Positions 16,882 through 25,008 of a stretch of DNA of 64,000 nucleotides are shown one piece after another. The DNA is from LSCE01 sp050485425 (GTDB lineage Bacteria > Pseudomonadota > Gammaproteobacteria > Nitrococcales > Aquisalimonadaceae), in the NCBI GenBank assembly GCA_050485425.1, contig JBJHBJ010000020.1, positions 4,368 through 68,367 on the forward strand, written 5' to 3'. The first letter of the stretch is position 1; each line of letters opens with the position of its first letter. The notes beneath the pieces were generated by a model. It saw only the letters and a list, made by a program, of their open reading frames with translations, made no database searches and was not told where the DNA came from. A program made the position numbers and the translations under genes.

Positions 16882-18984
16882 GTGCAGGCTCTCGTCTACT
16901 TCACGCTCTTCTTGCTGATCGTTGGCGTCGTATTCACGAGGCTGCTGCGGGTCATGGCAAAGCGCCGTAAGCTGAGACTTGCGCTGACGCGCTTCCGCCG
17001 CCGCTCCGCGCCGGTGCGAACCCTCAGCAGCCGCGAGATCCAGGCCCTGGAGCCTTTGCTGCTCGACCCATACAGCCCCCGCAACAAGCCGATTTCGCTG
17101 CTCGGCCACGCGGTCTACAGCCTGGAAGGCGAGTACCGGATTGATGTTATCGGCTCGCGGGACAATTACGTCCTGCAGCATATGATCGGACCTCTCGAAG
17201 TCATCCTGCCATTCGATGCCGGCTCCTTCCTGCGCGACGGTGGGAACCGCGCCGAGGTGGTGCTGACTCGCCGCTATGCCGTCGTGCTACGGCTGAACGG
17301 CGAATTCGAACTGCTTCAGGGTGAACAGAGGGACCGCAACAAGCAGCGCCTGGACGAGGACTGGCGCAGCGGCCGGACCGGGCCGCTGCGCCACGTAGAC
17401 CCGCAGGCGGAGAGCGCCGCCAGGCAGCTTGCCGTGCCTGGAACCAACCTTCGCATCGATACCCGCGTCACCATCCTCGGCCAGCGGAACGAGACACCCG
17501 CCGAGGTCGCCGAACGCAGAGGCGCCGGCACCGGGCTGCCGTCAGGGGTCTGCTGGTTGCTGGCATTCATCGCCCTGGCCATCGCTACCGGCGTAGCGCC
17601 GGAATCGAACACCGCGCGGCTGGCATGGCTCGCCATCGCCGGGCTGATGGCGGCACTGGGCCTGTATGCCTTCTGGCGTCCCCGGCAGCCTGGACGCCCG
17701 GGAAAGGTGAACCGAGTAAGCGGCGAACTCAATCTGGCAGCCCTGGCCGGTGATACACAACAATCCCCCCGGTTGCTCCTGGGTAACCGTTTGCTGCTGC
17801 GCCCTCCCCCACACTGGATGCCCGGGATAGAACCACTGCTGGGCCGCAATGTGGAAGCGGAAGTCCGAGTCGACGACGAGTCCCTGGTCAGCCTTGGCCG
17901 CGCGCTTTCCATTGATCAGGAGGTACGCCAGTTCAAGCCGGTACACTGGGGCCGTCATATCACCCTGATCATCGTCGCCCTTGCCGCTTTGCTGCTGTTG
18001 CTGATCAATTCACCGGCGCCTTTCGAGGATCCGCGACAGGCCCAGCGATGGCTGCAACTGGAGCAGCGGACGTTCAGCTCTCCGGAGTCGTTGTTGCAGG
18101 CGAACGTGGAACCAGGCACGCCGGTTGTACTGCGGGGCGTGGGCAGGTGCGAGCTGCGCGACGGGCCCGACGCCATGCCCCAAAGGGACTGCAGCCGCTT
18201 GTTCTGGGGCGGTGCGTCCGCCGCCGCCGGCCTTGATGAACTGAACAGCGGGATGGCGGCCCTGTATTCCGGCGATTTTCTCCGCCCCCGGATACTGCCG
18301 GACCATTCCCCCACGGCCAGCATGGCCGAGCGTCAAACTCCGAGATATCGCGCCACGGAGCCCGAAGCCTCCATGGCGCTGGTCTCGCAAGCCTGCAAAG
18401 ACAACAGCGACGCGGGAATCGGCGACGGCTGTGCTGCACTTCAGCAGGCAATGGCCGCCAGGGGCTTCACAGACGCCACCGACAACGAGGCCCGAATCGT
18501 TCTGCTCGGCGACGACATCGGTGAACTGCGCCGGCTGGCCCGGCAACCAGCCTCCCTGTACATCACCTCGATGGTCGAAAAGGCAACGGAGCAACTCATT
18601 GCCGACCAGCGAGGAACAGTGAAACTGCAAATCGCCGGGGCCAGTCGCGCGGCGCTGCCGGATTCCGGCGGAGCACCCGGACGCTCGCTGCTGGAGCGCT
18701 GGGAATGGCTGCAGGAGCACGCCGCAGGGCCAGAGGAAACACCCTTCGACGTAACCGGTTTCCTGACCGAACTCTCGATTGACCCGGCCAGCGGCGTGCC
18801 CCTGATCCACATCGACGCCACGCGGACATGGTCGCAGCTATGGCCGCCCGCGCTGCGCACCCTGGGTTTCGCCGCGGCCCTCGCCCTGCTGCTCATCCAC
18901 GGGAGCGCTGCCGGAATCAACGGGTGGCGACAGCACGTGCGCCGACGGGCGATAGCCGGGGTGCGCCGTCAAGCCGCTCATTGA
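16882..18984 (+). CDS. igaA: IgaA-family inner-membrane protein
   Basis: Homologue of IgaA (YrfF/UmoB), the inner-membrane protein that restrains the Rcs envelope-stress phosphorelay in enterobacteria. From GTG 16882 (AGGGA site upstream) it has 700 residues, close to the 711 of E. coli. Topology fits: helix at 2-24, cytoplasmic domain, a hairpin of helices at about 222-264, a second cytoplasmic part, helix at about 358-376, large periplasmic domain, last helix at about 660-680. The four periplasmic cysteines characteristic of the family are present as Cys423, 437, 505 and 517, the first in VGRCELRDG. The open frame continues upstream to 16363 but would overlap the divergent gene. Confidence 0.85.
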   Translation: MQALVYFTLFLLIVGVVFTRLLRVMAKRRKLRLALTRFRRRSAPVRTLSSREIQALEPLLLDPYSPRNKPISLLGHAVYSLEGEYRIDVIGSRDNYVLQHMIGPLEVILPFDAGSFLRDGGNRAEVVLTRRYAVVLRLNGEFELLQGEQRDRNKQRLDEDWRSGRTGPLRHVDPQAESAARQLAVPGTNLRIDTRVTILGQRNETPAEVAERRGAGTGLPSGVCWLLAFIALAIATGVAPESNTARLAWLAIAGLMAALGLYAFWRPRQPGRPGKVNRVSGELNLAALAGDTQQSPRLLLGNRLLLRPPPHWMPGIEPLLGRNVEAEVRVDDESLVSLGRALSIDQEVRQFKPVHWGRHITLIIVALAALLLLLINSPAPFEDPRQAQRWLQLEQRTFSSPESLLQANVEPGTPVVLRGVGRCELRDGPDAMPQRDCSRLFWGGASAAAGLDELNSGMAALYSGDFLRPRILPDHSPTASMAERQTPRYRATEPEASMALVSQACKDNSDAGIGDGCAALQQAMAARGFTDATDNEARIVLLGDDIGELRRLARQPASLYITSMVEKATEQLIADQRGTVKLQIAGASRAALPDSGGAPGRSLLERWEWLQEHAAGPEETPFDVTGFLTELSIDPASGVPLIHIDATRTWSQLWPPALRTLGFAAALALLLIHGSAAGINGWRQHVRRRAIAGVRRQAAH

Positions 18985-19079
18985 ACGCCTTCGAAGCGAC
19001 CGCTGGCCACCAGGCCGGGCCATAAGATGCAACAAATAACCTTAATTATGATTTATATTTCATTGTTTTTAATGAATAA

Positions 19080-19121
19080 TTGATCCCGATCAATTTCCGC
19101 TCAATGCCAGCCGGGCATAAT
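19080..19121 (+). promoter_or_regulatory. FNR-dependent promoter of ubiUVT
   Basis: A perfect FNR box TTGAT-CCCG-ATCAA occupies 19080-19093. A good -10 element CATAAT (5 of 6) lies at 19116-19121, putting the start site near 19128. The box centre is then at -41.5, the exact class II FNR position. The leader to the ubiU ATG is about 45 nt. The stretch just upstream (19025-19079) is unusually AT-rich for this window. In E. coli ubiUV is also FNR-activated, so this is a conserved logic. Confidence 0.88.
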
Positions 19122-19172
19122 CCCTCCCTCGCGACGCCGGACACTTACCGTGCCTTCCGAGAGGAGCCCTCT

Positions 19173-20171
19173 ATGGAACTCGTCTGTCCTGCCGGCAGCC
19201 TGCAGGCGTTGAAAGCCGCCGTGGATGCCGGTGCGAACACCATCTACACCGGCCTCAGGAACGCCACCAATGCACGCCATTTTGCCGGTCTGAATTTCAC
19301 GCCGGAGCGCCTGGCGGAAGGCCTGACCTACGCTCATGGCAAGGGCTGCCGGGTGCTCATGGCCATCAATACCTATGGTCAACAGGCCAACTGGCCGCAC
19401 TGGACCGCGGCGGTGGACCAGGCAGCGGCGCTGGGCGTGGACGGCGTCATACTCGCGGACACCGGCGTACTCGCCTACGCCGCCGAGCACCATCCGCGCC
19501 TGCCGCTCCATCTGTCCGTCCAGGCCTCGGCAACCAGTCCGGAAGCATTGCTGTTCTACCAGCAGCAATTCGGCATCCGTCGTGCCGTGCTACCTCGTGT
19601 GCTGTCGCTGGCCCAGGTCACGGCACTGGCCTCCGCCACCGAGCTGGAACTGGAGGTGTTCGGCTTCGGCTCGCTATGCATCATGGCGGAGGGCCGCTGC
19701 CTGCTCTCCTCCTATGCGACCGGGGAGTCGCCGAACACCGCCGGGGCGTGCTCGCCGGCAGCCTTCGTACGCTGGCAGGAAAATGCGGACGGCATCCTGG
19801 AATCCCGCCTGAACTCCGTGCTGATCGACCGTTTCGCAGCCGGCGAAAAGGCCGGTTACCCGACGCTGTGCAAGGGCCGTTTCGAGGTAGAGGGAAAAAC
19901 CGGTCACATCCTGGAGGAACCCACCAGCCTGAATTCCCTGGAACTGCTGCCACAGCTTCGGGCAGCGGGCATTGCCGCGATCAAGCTGGAAGGGCGCCAG
20001 CGCAGCCCGGCCTACGTCGCCCGGATTACCGCCGTCTGGCGTGCCGCCATCGATCACTGCCTTGCCGATCCCGAGGGCTTCTCGCCCCAGAGAGCGTGGC
20101 ATCGAGCCCTTGCCGAACTCTCGGAAGGAAGTCAGACCACGCTGGGCGCCTACCACCGTCCCTGGCAATAA
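19173..20171 (+). CDS. ubiU: Anaerobic ubiquinone hydroxylation protein UbiU
   Basis: U32-peptidase-family protein of 332 residues that, with UbiV, carries out O2-independent hydroxylation of the ubiquinone ring. All four [4Fe-4S] cysteines of UbiU are in register: Cys169, Cys176, Cys193 and Cys233. It starts MELVCPAGSLQALKAAVDAG, the UbiU signature. I chose ATG 19173 because GAGGAG lies 6 nt upstream and the longer frame would extend across the FNR promoter. First gene of ubiUVT. Its product would keep ubiquinone available when nitrate is the electron acceptor. Confidence 0.97.
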   Translation: MELVCPAGSLQALKAAVDAGANTIYTGLRNATNARHFAGLNFTPERLAEGLTYAHGKGCRVLMAINTYGQQANWPHWTAAVDQAAALGVDGVILADTGVLAYAAEHHPRLPLHLSVQASATSPEALLFYQQQFGIRRAVLPRVLSLAQVTALASATELELEVFGFGSLCIMAEGRCLLSSYATGESPNTAGACSPAAFVRWQENADGILESRLNSVLIDRFAAGEKAGYPTLCKGRFEVEGKTGHILEEPTSLNSLELLPQLRAAGIAAIKLEGRQRSPAYVARITAVWRAAIDHCLADPEGFSPQRAWHRALAELSEGSQTTLGAYHRPWQ

Positions 20172-20185
20172 ACAGGAAACGCCCC

Positions 20186-21100
20186 ATGCAGACACGGATG
20201 CGGATTGCCATCGGGCCCTGTCAGTACTTCTGGCCGCGCGAGGCCCTGGACCGCTTCTATGACGACGTGGCGGACAGCGCCGCCGATATCGTCTATCTGG
20301 GAGAAACGGTCTGCGCCAAGCGCCGCGAGTACCGTCCGGAGGACTGGATCGCGATGGGCAGGGAACTGGCCGCCGAGGGCAAGGGCGTGGTGCTGTCCTC
20401 GCTGACGCTGATCGAGGCGCGGTCGGAACTCGGTGTGGTGCGGAAAATCTGCGACAACGGCGACTTCCTGGTGGAAGCCAACGATGTCGCCGCGGTGCAA
20501 TTGCTGCGCGAACGCGGTCTCCCCTTCGTCGCCGGCCCCATGATGAACATCTACAACGCGGCGGCGCTGACGTGCTATCGCCGTCTCGGCCTGCAACGCT
20601 GGGTAACACCTGTGGAACTCGGCGGGCAGGCGCTCTCCGCCATTCTGGAAACCGCGGCTCTGCCCGGTCTGGAAACCGAAGTACTGGCCCACGGCCCCCT
20701 CCCGCTGGCCTGGTCGGCGCGCTGCTTCACCGCCCGTTATCACGACCTGCCGAAGGACCAGTGCGGCTTGCGCTGCATCGAACACCCGGAGGGCATCCCG
20801 GTACATACCCGGGATGGAGAACGGTTCCTGACCATCAACGGCATCCAGACGCAATCGGGGCTGCCGGTCGACCTGCTTCCCGTCTGGGAGGAACTGCAGC
20901 ACGCCGGGGCCGACATCATCCGTATCAGTCCGGCCGGCAATGGCACGGCCGCGTTGGTGAACGAACTGGCAGCCGCCATCGGGGGCGACACCAGTGCCAG
21001 GCAGCGGATCGCGTCCCGGAACACGCAGGGTTGCAACGGCTACTGGTACGGCCAGCCCGGGATGTACCAGCAGCCGCCAGGCGGATTCACCGATGCCTGA
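20186..21100 (+). CDS. ubiV: Anaerobic ubiquinone hydroxylation protein UbiV
   Basis: Partner of UbiU in the O2-independent hydroxylase, 304 residues, U32 family. The [4Fe-4S] ligands are Cys43, Cys180, Cys193 and Cys197, matching the spacing of E. coli UbiV. The start ATG 20186 is 14 bp after the ubiU stop with an AGGAAA site; the frame is open further upstream inside ubiU and was trimmed accordingly. The last 8 bp overlap ubiT. Confidence 0.97.
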   Translation: MQTRMRIAIGPCQYFWPREALDRFYDDVADSAADIVYLGETVCAKRREYRPEDWIAMGRELAAEGKGVVLSSLTLIEARSELGVVRKICDNGDFLVEANDVAAVQLLRERGLPFVAGPMMNIYNAAALTCYRRLGLQRWVTPVELGGQALSAILETAALPGLETEVLAHGPLPLAWSARCFTARYHDLPKDQCGLRCIEHPEGIPVHTRDGERFLTINGIQTQSGLPVDLLPVWEELQHAGADIIRISPAGNGTAALVNELAAAIGGDTSARQRIASRNTQGCNGYWYGQPGMYQQPPGGFTDA

Positions 21101-21569
21101 TCACGACTCCGGGACACCACGAATGCCGCTGGCTCCGGCCCAACTACTGCGCCCCCTGCGCCTGCTCCCGCCTCAGGTGCTGGAAGGCGGCCTGGCGCTG
21201 GTCTGCGCACGGGTACTGAAGGAGGCATTGGCCGATGGCGCGCTGGACCTGCTGGCGGGCAGAATTCTGGAGCTGCGCATCCGCGAACCCGCTCTCCGCC
21301 TTCGCCTGACCTTGCGGAACGGCCGGCTGGAGAGCGCCGGCCCAGGCACCGCCGCCGTGACCATTACCGCCACGGCCGACGACCTGATCATGCTGGCCGC
21401 AGGCCGGATGGACCCGGACACGCTGTTCTTCCAGCGCCGGCTAACGCTGTCCGGGGACACCGAACTCGGCCTGGCGGTGAAGAACGTGCTCGATACAGTG
21501 GCTCCGGACACGCTGCCGCGGCCGCTTCGGACCGTGCTGAAGGTTCTTTCCGGCGAGGGGCCCGGCTGA
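21093..21569 (+). CDS. ubiT: Ubiquinone biosynthesis accessory factor UbiT
   Basis: SCP2-domain lipid-binding protein of 158 residues (E. coli UbiT/YhbT has 174) required for anaerobic ubiquinone synthesis; it is thought to present the lipid intermediates to UbiUV. The SCP2 part covers about 35-140 (RLRLTLRNGRLE, then DPDTLFFQRRLTLSGDTELG). ATG 21093 overlaps the ubiV stop by 8 bp. Keeping ubiT next to ubiUV in one FNR-controlled unit is an arrangement found in other proteobacteria. It ends 30 bp from the convergent parA-like gene. Confidence 0.95.
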   Translation: MPDHDSGTPRMPLAPAQLLRPLRLLPPQVLEGGLALVCARVLKEALADGALDLLAGRILELRIREPALRLRLTLRNGRLESAGPGTAAVTITATADDLIMLAAGRMDPDTLFFQRRLTLSGDTELGLAVKNVLDTVAPDTLPRPLRTVLKVLSGEGPG

Positions 21570-21599
21570 GTCGGCATCCTGCGGGACGGGAACCGGCCG

Positions 21600-22367
21600 T
21601 CAGACCGAATTCCGTTGCGGGACGGAGTCCAGCCGTTGACGCAACTCTGCCCAGAGGCGGCAGTAGGCACCCGCGGCGGCCCCCCTGGGCGCAAACGTGG
21701 CGACCGGCGCCTGCCGAATACCCATCTGCTCCACGTCACTGGCATAGGGCACCCAGGCCTGCAACTGCCGTTTCAGCCCATTGTCGCCACCGTCCACCCA
21801 TTGCCGGTGCAGCACACGCCGCCGGTCCACCATGGAAAGGAAAGGTGCCAGACGCTTGCGCGGCAGCTTCTGCTCCTTGAAGTGGGCTGTCAGTTGTTCC
21901 CAGGCACGAAGGGACAGGGGCGAGGGAATCACCGGCACTGCGAGCAGGTCTGCCACGCGGAAGATGTTGTCCGACAGCCTGGAGAAATTCGGGGGACAGT
22001 CCAGCACCAGCAGGCCATACTGCTCCGAAAAGGGGCGCACCAGCTCCGCGAGCGCATCGGGCTTGCCACCCGCCTGCTCGATCAGCAGATCCATGTGCCG
22101 GTAACCCAGATCCCCGGGCAACAGGTCCAGATATTCCCAGATGGTCCGACGCACCTCCGTGCCCGCCGGCCGGCGCCCTCTGATCAGCTTGCGGGCGCTG
22201 CGCTGCAGTCCCTGATCATGCTGGAGATACCAGCTGGACGCCGCCTGCGGGTCGAGGTCCCAGAACAGGGTCGGCATGCCATTGCGGGCCGCCTCCCAGG
22301 ACACGTTCACGGCCGCGGCAGTCTTGCCGACCCCACCCTTGAGATTATAGAACGCCAGTACTCTCAC
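21600..22367 (-). CDS. Orphan ParA-family ATPase
   Basis: ParA/MinD-type ATPase of 255 residues with the deviant Walker A KGGVGKT at residues 10-16, LFWDLDPQAAS (Walker A') around 43 and LLVLDCPPNFS (Walker B) near 133. I chose GTG 22367 because GGGAG lies just upstream and ParA proteins start within a few residues of the KGG motif; the frame also permits a GTG at 22394. No parB or parS-like partner is adjacent, so it is not a standard chromosome-partition locus. It may position another cargo, but nothing here says which. Confidence 0.85.
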   Translation of the reverse strand: MRVLAFYNLKGGVGKTAAAVNVSWEAARNGMPTLFWDLDPQAASSWYLQHDQGLQRSARKLIRGRRPAGTEVRRTIWEYLDLLPGDLGYRHMDLLIEQAGGKPDALAELVRPFSEQYGLLVLDCPPNFSRLSDNIFRVADLLAVPVIPSPLSLRAWEQLTAHFKEQKLPRKRLAPFLSMVDRRRVLHRQWVDGGDNGLKRQLQAWVPYASDVEQMGIRQAPVATFAPRGAAAGAYCRLWAELRQRLDSVPQRNSV

Positions 22368-22653
22368 GGCTCTCCCGCCGATTGGAAACCACACACCGGC
22401 CGCTGGACATCAACGGACCACCCAGCGCAACAGAATTGTCACATCGGGCGTAGATACATTACGGGGTCCGGAATCCGGGTGCCGTTACAGTTTCATGACA
22501 GATTGATGACGCCAGCGGTCACCGGCGGAACCTGATGCGCGGTTCGTACGCCTTTCAGGCTGTTTCCGCAAGACGTCAGATGGCGTTCGGCCGGCCGCTC
22601 CGGTATGGTCTGAAGCGACCATAATCACAACATCGAACGATCGGGAGTTCGCT

Positions 22654-23010
22654 ATGCAGACAACAATGCGCCGGGCCCGGCTGATCAGTTACCCCCTGAT
22701 CCTGATTTTCCTGCTCGTCGGGTTTGCCTCGCAGACCGCCGTTGCCGGCATTGTCGGTACCGACCGCGTCATTGCCGAGCAGTCGGCAGCCGCCGACCGC
22801 ATGCAACTGGATGCGCTGCTGGAACGGGACGACGTACAGCAGAAACTGGTGGAATACGGCGTGTCGCCGGAAGAAGCGGCGGAACGCGTGGCGGCACTGA
22901 CCGACGAGGAAGCCAGGGAACTGGCACAGCGCATTGATGACCTGCCCGCCGGCGGCAGTGTCGTCGTGCTGCTGCTGGTCATCATTCTGCTCTTGCTGCT
23001 GCTGCGATAG
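22654..23010 (+). CDS. PA2779-like small membrane protein
   Basis: A 118-residue protein with an N-terminal signal or membrane segment (about 11-31), a charged amphipathic middle part (LDALLERDDVQQKLVEYGVSPEEAAERVAAL) and a very hydrophobic C-terminal helix of Leu, Val and Ile ending in a single Arg. This layout fits the PA2779/DUF6627 family. It lies 2 bp before the PA2778-like peptidase gene, the usual arrangement. The function of the pair is not known; the small protein may anchor or regulate the peptidase. Confidence 0.8.
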   Translation: MQTTMRRARLISYPLILIFLLVGFASQTAVAGIVGTDRVIAEQSAAADRMQLDALLERDDVQQKLVEYGVSPEEAAERVAALTDEEARELAQRIDDLPAGGSVVVLLLVIILLLLLLR

Positions 23011-23012
23011 CC

Positions 23013-23969
23013 GTGCGCCGGTTCCGCCTCCCGGACGTCCGCGGGGCTGCTGCAGCCCTGCTGCTGCCACTGTTGCTTGTGGGCTGTGCTTCCGCACCGC
23101 TGCAACACCAGCAGTTGCTGGATGCCCCTCCCGCACAGGCGTCCGGGAAGGTGGAACTCACCGACGTGGCATTTTTCCCTCAGGAAGACTATCACTGCGG
23201 CCCGGCCGCCCTGGCCACCGTGATGAACTGGGCAGGGGAAGAGGTGCACCCGGACGATCTGACCCCGCGCGTCTACCTCGACGGCCGCCGCGGAAGCCTG
23301 CAGGCGGAAATGCTGGCGGCCACCAGGCGGCAGGGCCTGCTGCCCTATCTTCATGAGCCGCGGTTTTCGACGATTATCGAACAACTCGATGCCGGCCAGC
23401 CGGTGCTGGTCCTGCAGAACCTGGCGCTCGACCGCTTCCCCACCTGGCACTACGCCGTGGTCGTGGGCTACGACCTGGCCGAGCAAACGGTGATCCTGCG
23501 CTCGGGGACAACGGAGCGGGAAGTCATGTCGTTCCGCCGCTTCGAGCGCACCTGGCAGCGGGGCGACTACTGGGCCATCACCGTGCACGAGCCCCATGCA
23601 TTGCCGGCCCGTGCCAGCGAGCACCGCTACCTGGCGGCCGCGGCGGCACTGGAACAGGTGGGTGAACTGGACGCCGCCGGCCGGGCCTTCCACACGGCCA
23701 GCGTTGCCTGGCCGGAAAGCCTCGGCGCCTGGGTCGGGCGCGGCAACATCAGCTATTACACCGAGGACTACGCCTCCGCCGTGGCCTATTACCGCCGCGC
23801 GCTGGAACACCATCCCGACAGCGCCGCGGCCCATCACAACCTGGCATGGGCGCTGATCCGCATGGGCCGGACCTACGATGCCTGGCCCCACGCCACTCGC
23901 GCCTACCAGTTGTCGGCGGAAGCCGGGGATCATTACCGCAGCGCGCTCCAGCAGCTCCGGACGCTGTAG
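23013..23969 (+). CDS. PA2778-like lipoprotein cysteine peptidase with TPR domain
   Basis: A 318-residue lipoprotein (lipobox LLVGC, Cys25) with a C39-like papain-fold peptidase domain: catalytic Cys62 in DYHCGPAALATVMNW and His146 in PTWHYAVVVGYD. The C-terminal third (about 205-310) carries tetratricopeptide repeats (for example NISYYTEDYASAVAYYRRALEHHP, in two-helix units). C39 enzymes commonly cleave leaders after double glycine; substrates of the PA2778 group are unknown. It starts at GTG 23013, 2 bp after the PA2779-like gene, so the two are one operon. Confidence 0.85.
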   Translation: MRRFRLPDVRGAAAALLLPLLLVGCASAPLQHQQLLDAPPAQASGKVELTDVAFFPQEDYHCGPAALATVMNWAGEEVHPDDLTPRVYLDGRRGSLQAEMLAATRRQGLLPYLHEPRFSTIIEQLDAGQPVLVLQNLALDRFPTWHYAVVVGYDLAEQTVILRSGTTEREVMSFRRFERTWQRGDYWAITVHEPHALPARASEHRYLAAAAALEQVGELDAAGRAFHTASVAWPESLGAWVGRGNISYYTEDYASAVAYYRRALEHHPDSAAAHHNLAWALIRMGRTYDAWPHATRAYQLSAEAGDHYRSALQQLRTL

Positions 23970-24027
23970 CCGCGACCCGGAAACCGGTCAGTGTTTCCCT
24001 GGTGTCGTGAGCCAGGAGTTCGCGGCA

Positions 24028-24837
24028 CTAGCGGTTGAATAGCCCCCGCACACCTTCCCGCACGCCGTCACGGATCTCCCGTCGGGTTTCGCTCTCGGTT
24101 TCCTGCGCGGCTTCGTCCCGGGCATATTCCATCTGCCGGCCAAGCCAGCCGGGCTCCCGGGTCTCGCGCGAGCCCGGTTCGCCGCCGCCGGAGGCCCCCG
24201 CCGTGCTCGGCAGTTGCCGGTGGGACACATTGGGCGGCAGTTGGAAATTCCGGTCCGGCAGGCGCTCGTTGCTGACCGAAACCAGTTTCATCTCCGCCGT
24301 CGCGAGCAGGCCCACCCGATTCAGATCGACGCCCTGGGCATCGGCCATTGCCGCCTGCCCTTCCACATCGCCGAACACCTCGGCCAGACGGGCGAATGCG
24401 CGCCCCAGCGCGTTGACCCGCTGGTCCGTGCTGAGCACCACTTCCCCGTCCCGGCGCCAATCGTCGGCCCAGTCATCGCCGACTTCCACCACATAGCGTT
24501 CGCCCTCGATTCCCGCCACCGTCTCCTTCTGGCCGGTGGCAGTCAGACGATACTGGTCCGTGCCTTCCCCCGCACCACCGGCCATTGCGCGGATCTGCTC
24601 CGCGGAAACGGCGACCCAACCGTCGCTGGTGCGGCTCACCGCGTAGCCTTCGCCGCCGGTAATCATCATGAAGGCCCCTTCGGGCAGACCGAACCGCATA
24701 TGATCGGCATCCCGGTACTCGACGGTGAACTCACCGTCGGGCGTGCTGTAGACGGCCCTCACATCCGCCACGGCCTGCCCACAGGCAAGCATGCCCGCGG
24801 CAAGGCCTGCCACCACCATCGCGAACCCTTTCATCAC
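24028..24837 (-). CDS. Exported protein of unknown function (DUF4412-like)
   Basis: A 269-residue protein with a cleavable signal peptide (about 1-24) and a beta-rich middle part reminiscent of DUF4412 proteins (mean periplasmic beta-sheet fold with MRFGLPEGAFMMITGGEGY). The last 60 residues are Glu/Arg/Gly rich and probably disordered or helical. Single gene, convergent with the PA2778-like gene and divergent from the ABC importer, separated from it by 171 bp that contain a Pho box. Function unknown. Confidence 0.6.
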   Translation of the reverse strand: MMKGFAMVVAGLAAGMLACGQAVADVRAVYSTPDGEFTVEYRDADHMRFGLPEGAFMMITGGEGYAVSRTSDGWVAVSAEQIRAMAGGAGEGTDQYRLTATGQKETVAGIEGERYVVEVGDDWADDWRRDGEVVLSTDQRVNALGRAFARLAEVFGDVEGQAAMADAQGVDLNRVGLLATAEMKLVSVSNERLPDRNFQLPPNVSHRQLPSTAGASGGGEPGSRETREPGWLGRQMEYARDEAAQETESETRREIRDGVREGVRGLFNR

Positions 24838-24928
24838 GCCCCCTGCTGTCTTCCGCTCCGAGTTGTCCAGATCGAGTATAGGCGCCGCCGGTCAGAGGGG
24901 AATAACCCGTTTGGGGGATGGCGTGACG

Positions 24929-24957
24929 CTGTCATCCACCCGTCATGAAACTGTTAA
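24929..24957 (+). promoter_or_regulatory. Three-unit Pho box upstream of the ABC importer
   Basis: Three 7-mers with 4-bp spacers, an exact 11-bp period: CTGTCAT at 24929, CCGTCAT at 24940 and CTGTTAA at 24951. The first is identical to the PhoB consensus half-site, the second differs at one base. A -10-like TAAGCT starts 10 nt after the last unit, the same geometry as in E. coli phoA. It reads towards the ABC operon that starts at 25009. No phoB or phoR is in the window. Confidence 0.82.
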
Positions 24958-25008
24958 CTTCGCTCCGTAAGCTGCCATGTCAATCATGAGCAAGCAGATG
25001 GTGACACC

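Noticed and set aside
22689..23933. Minus-strand frame of 414 codons across the PA2779/PA2778-like pair
   Set aside because: Composition of an antisense frame; the plus strand has lipobox, Cys/His peptidase motifs and TPRs.
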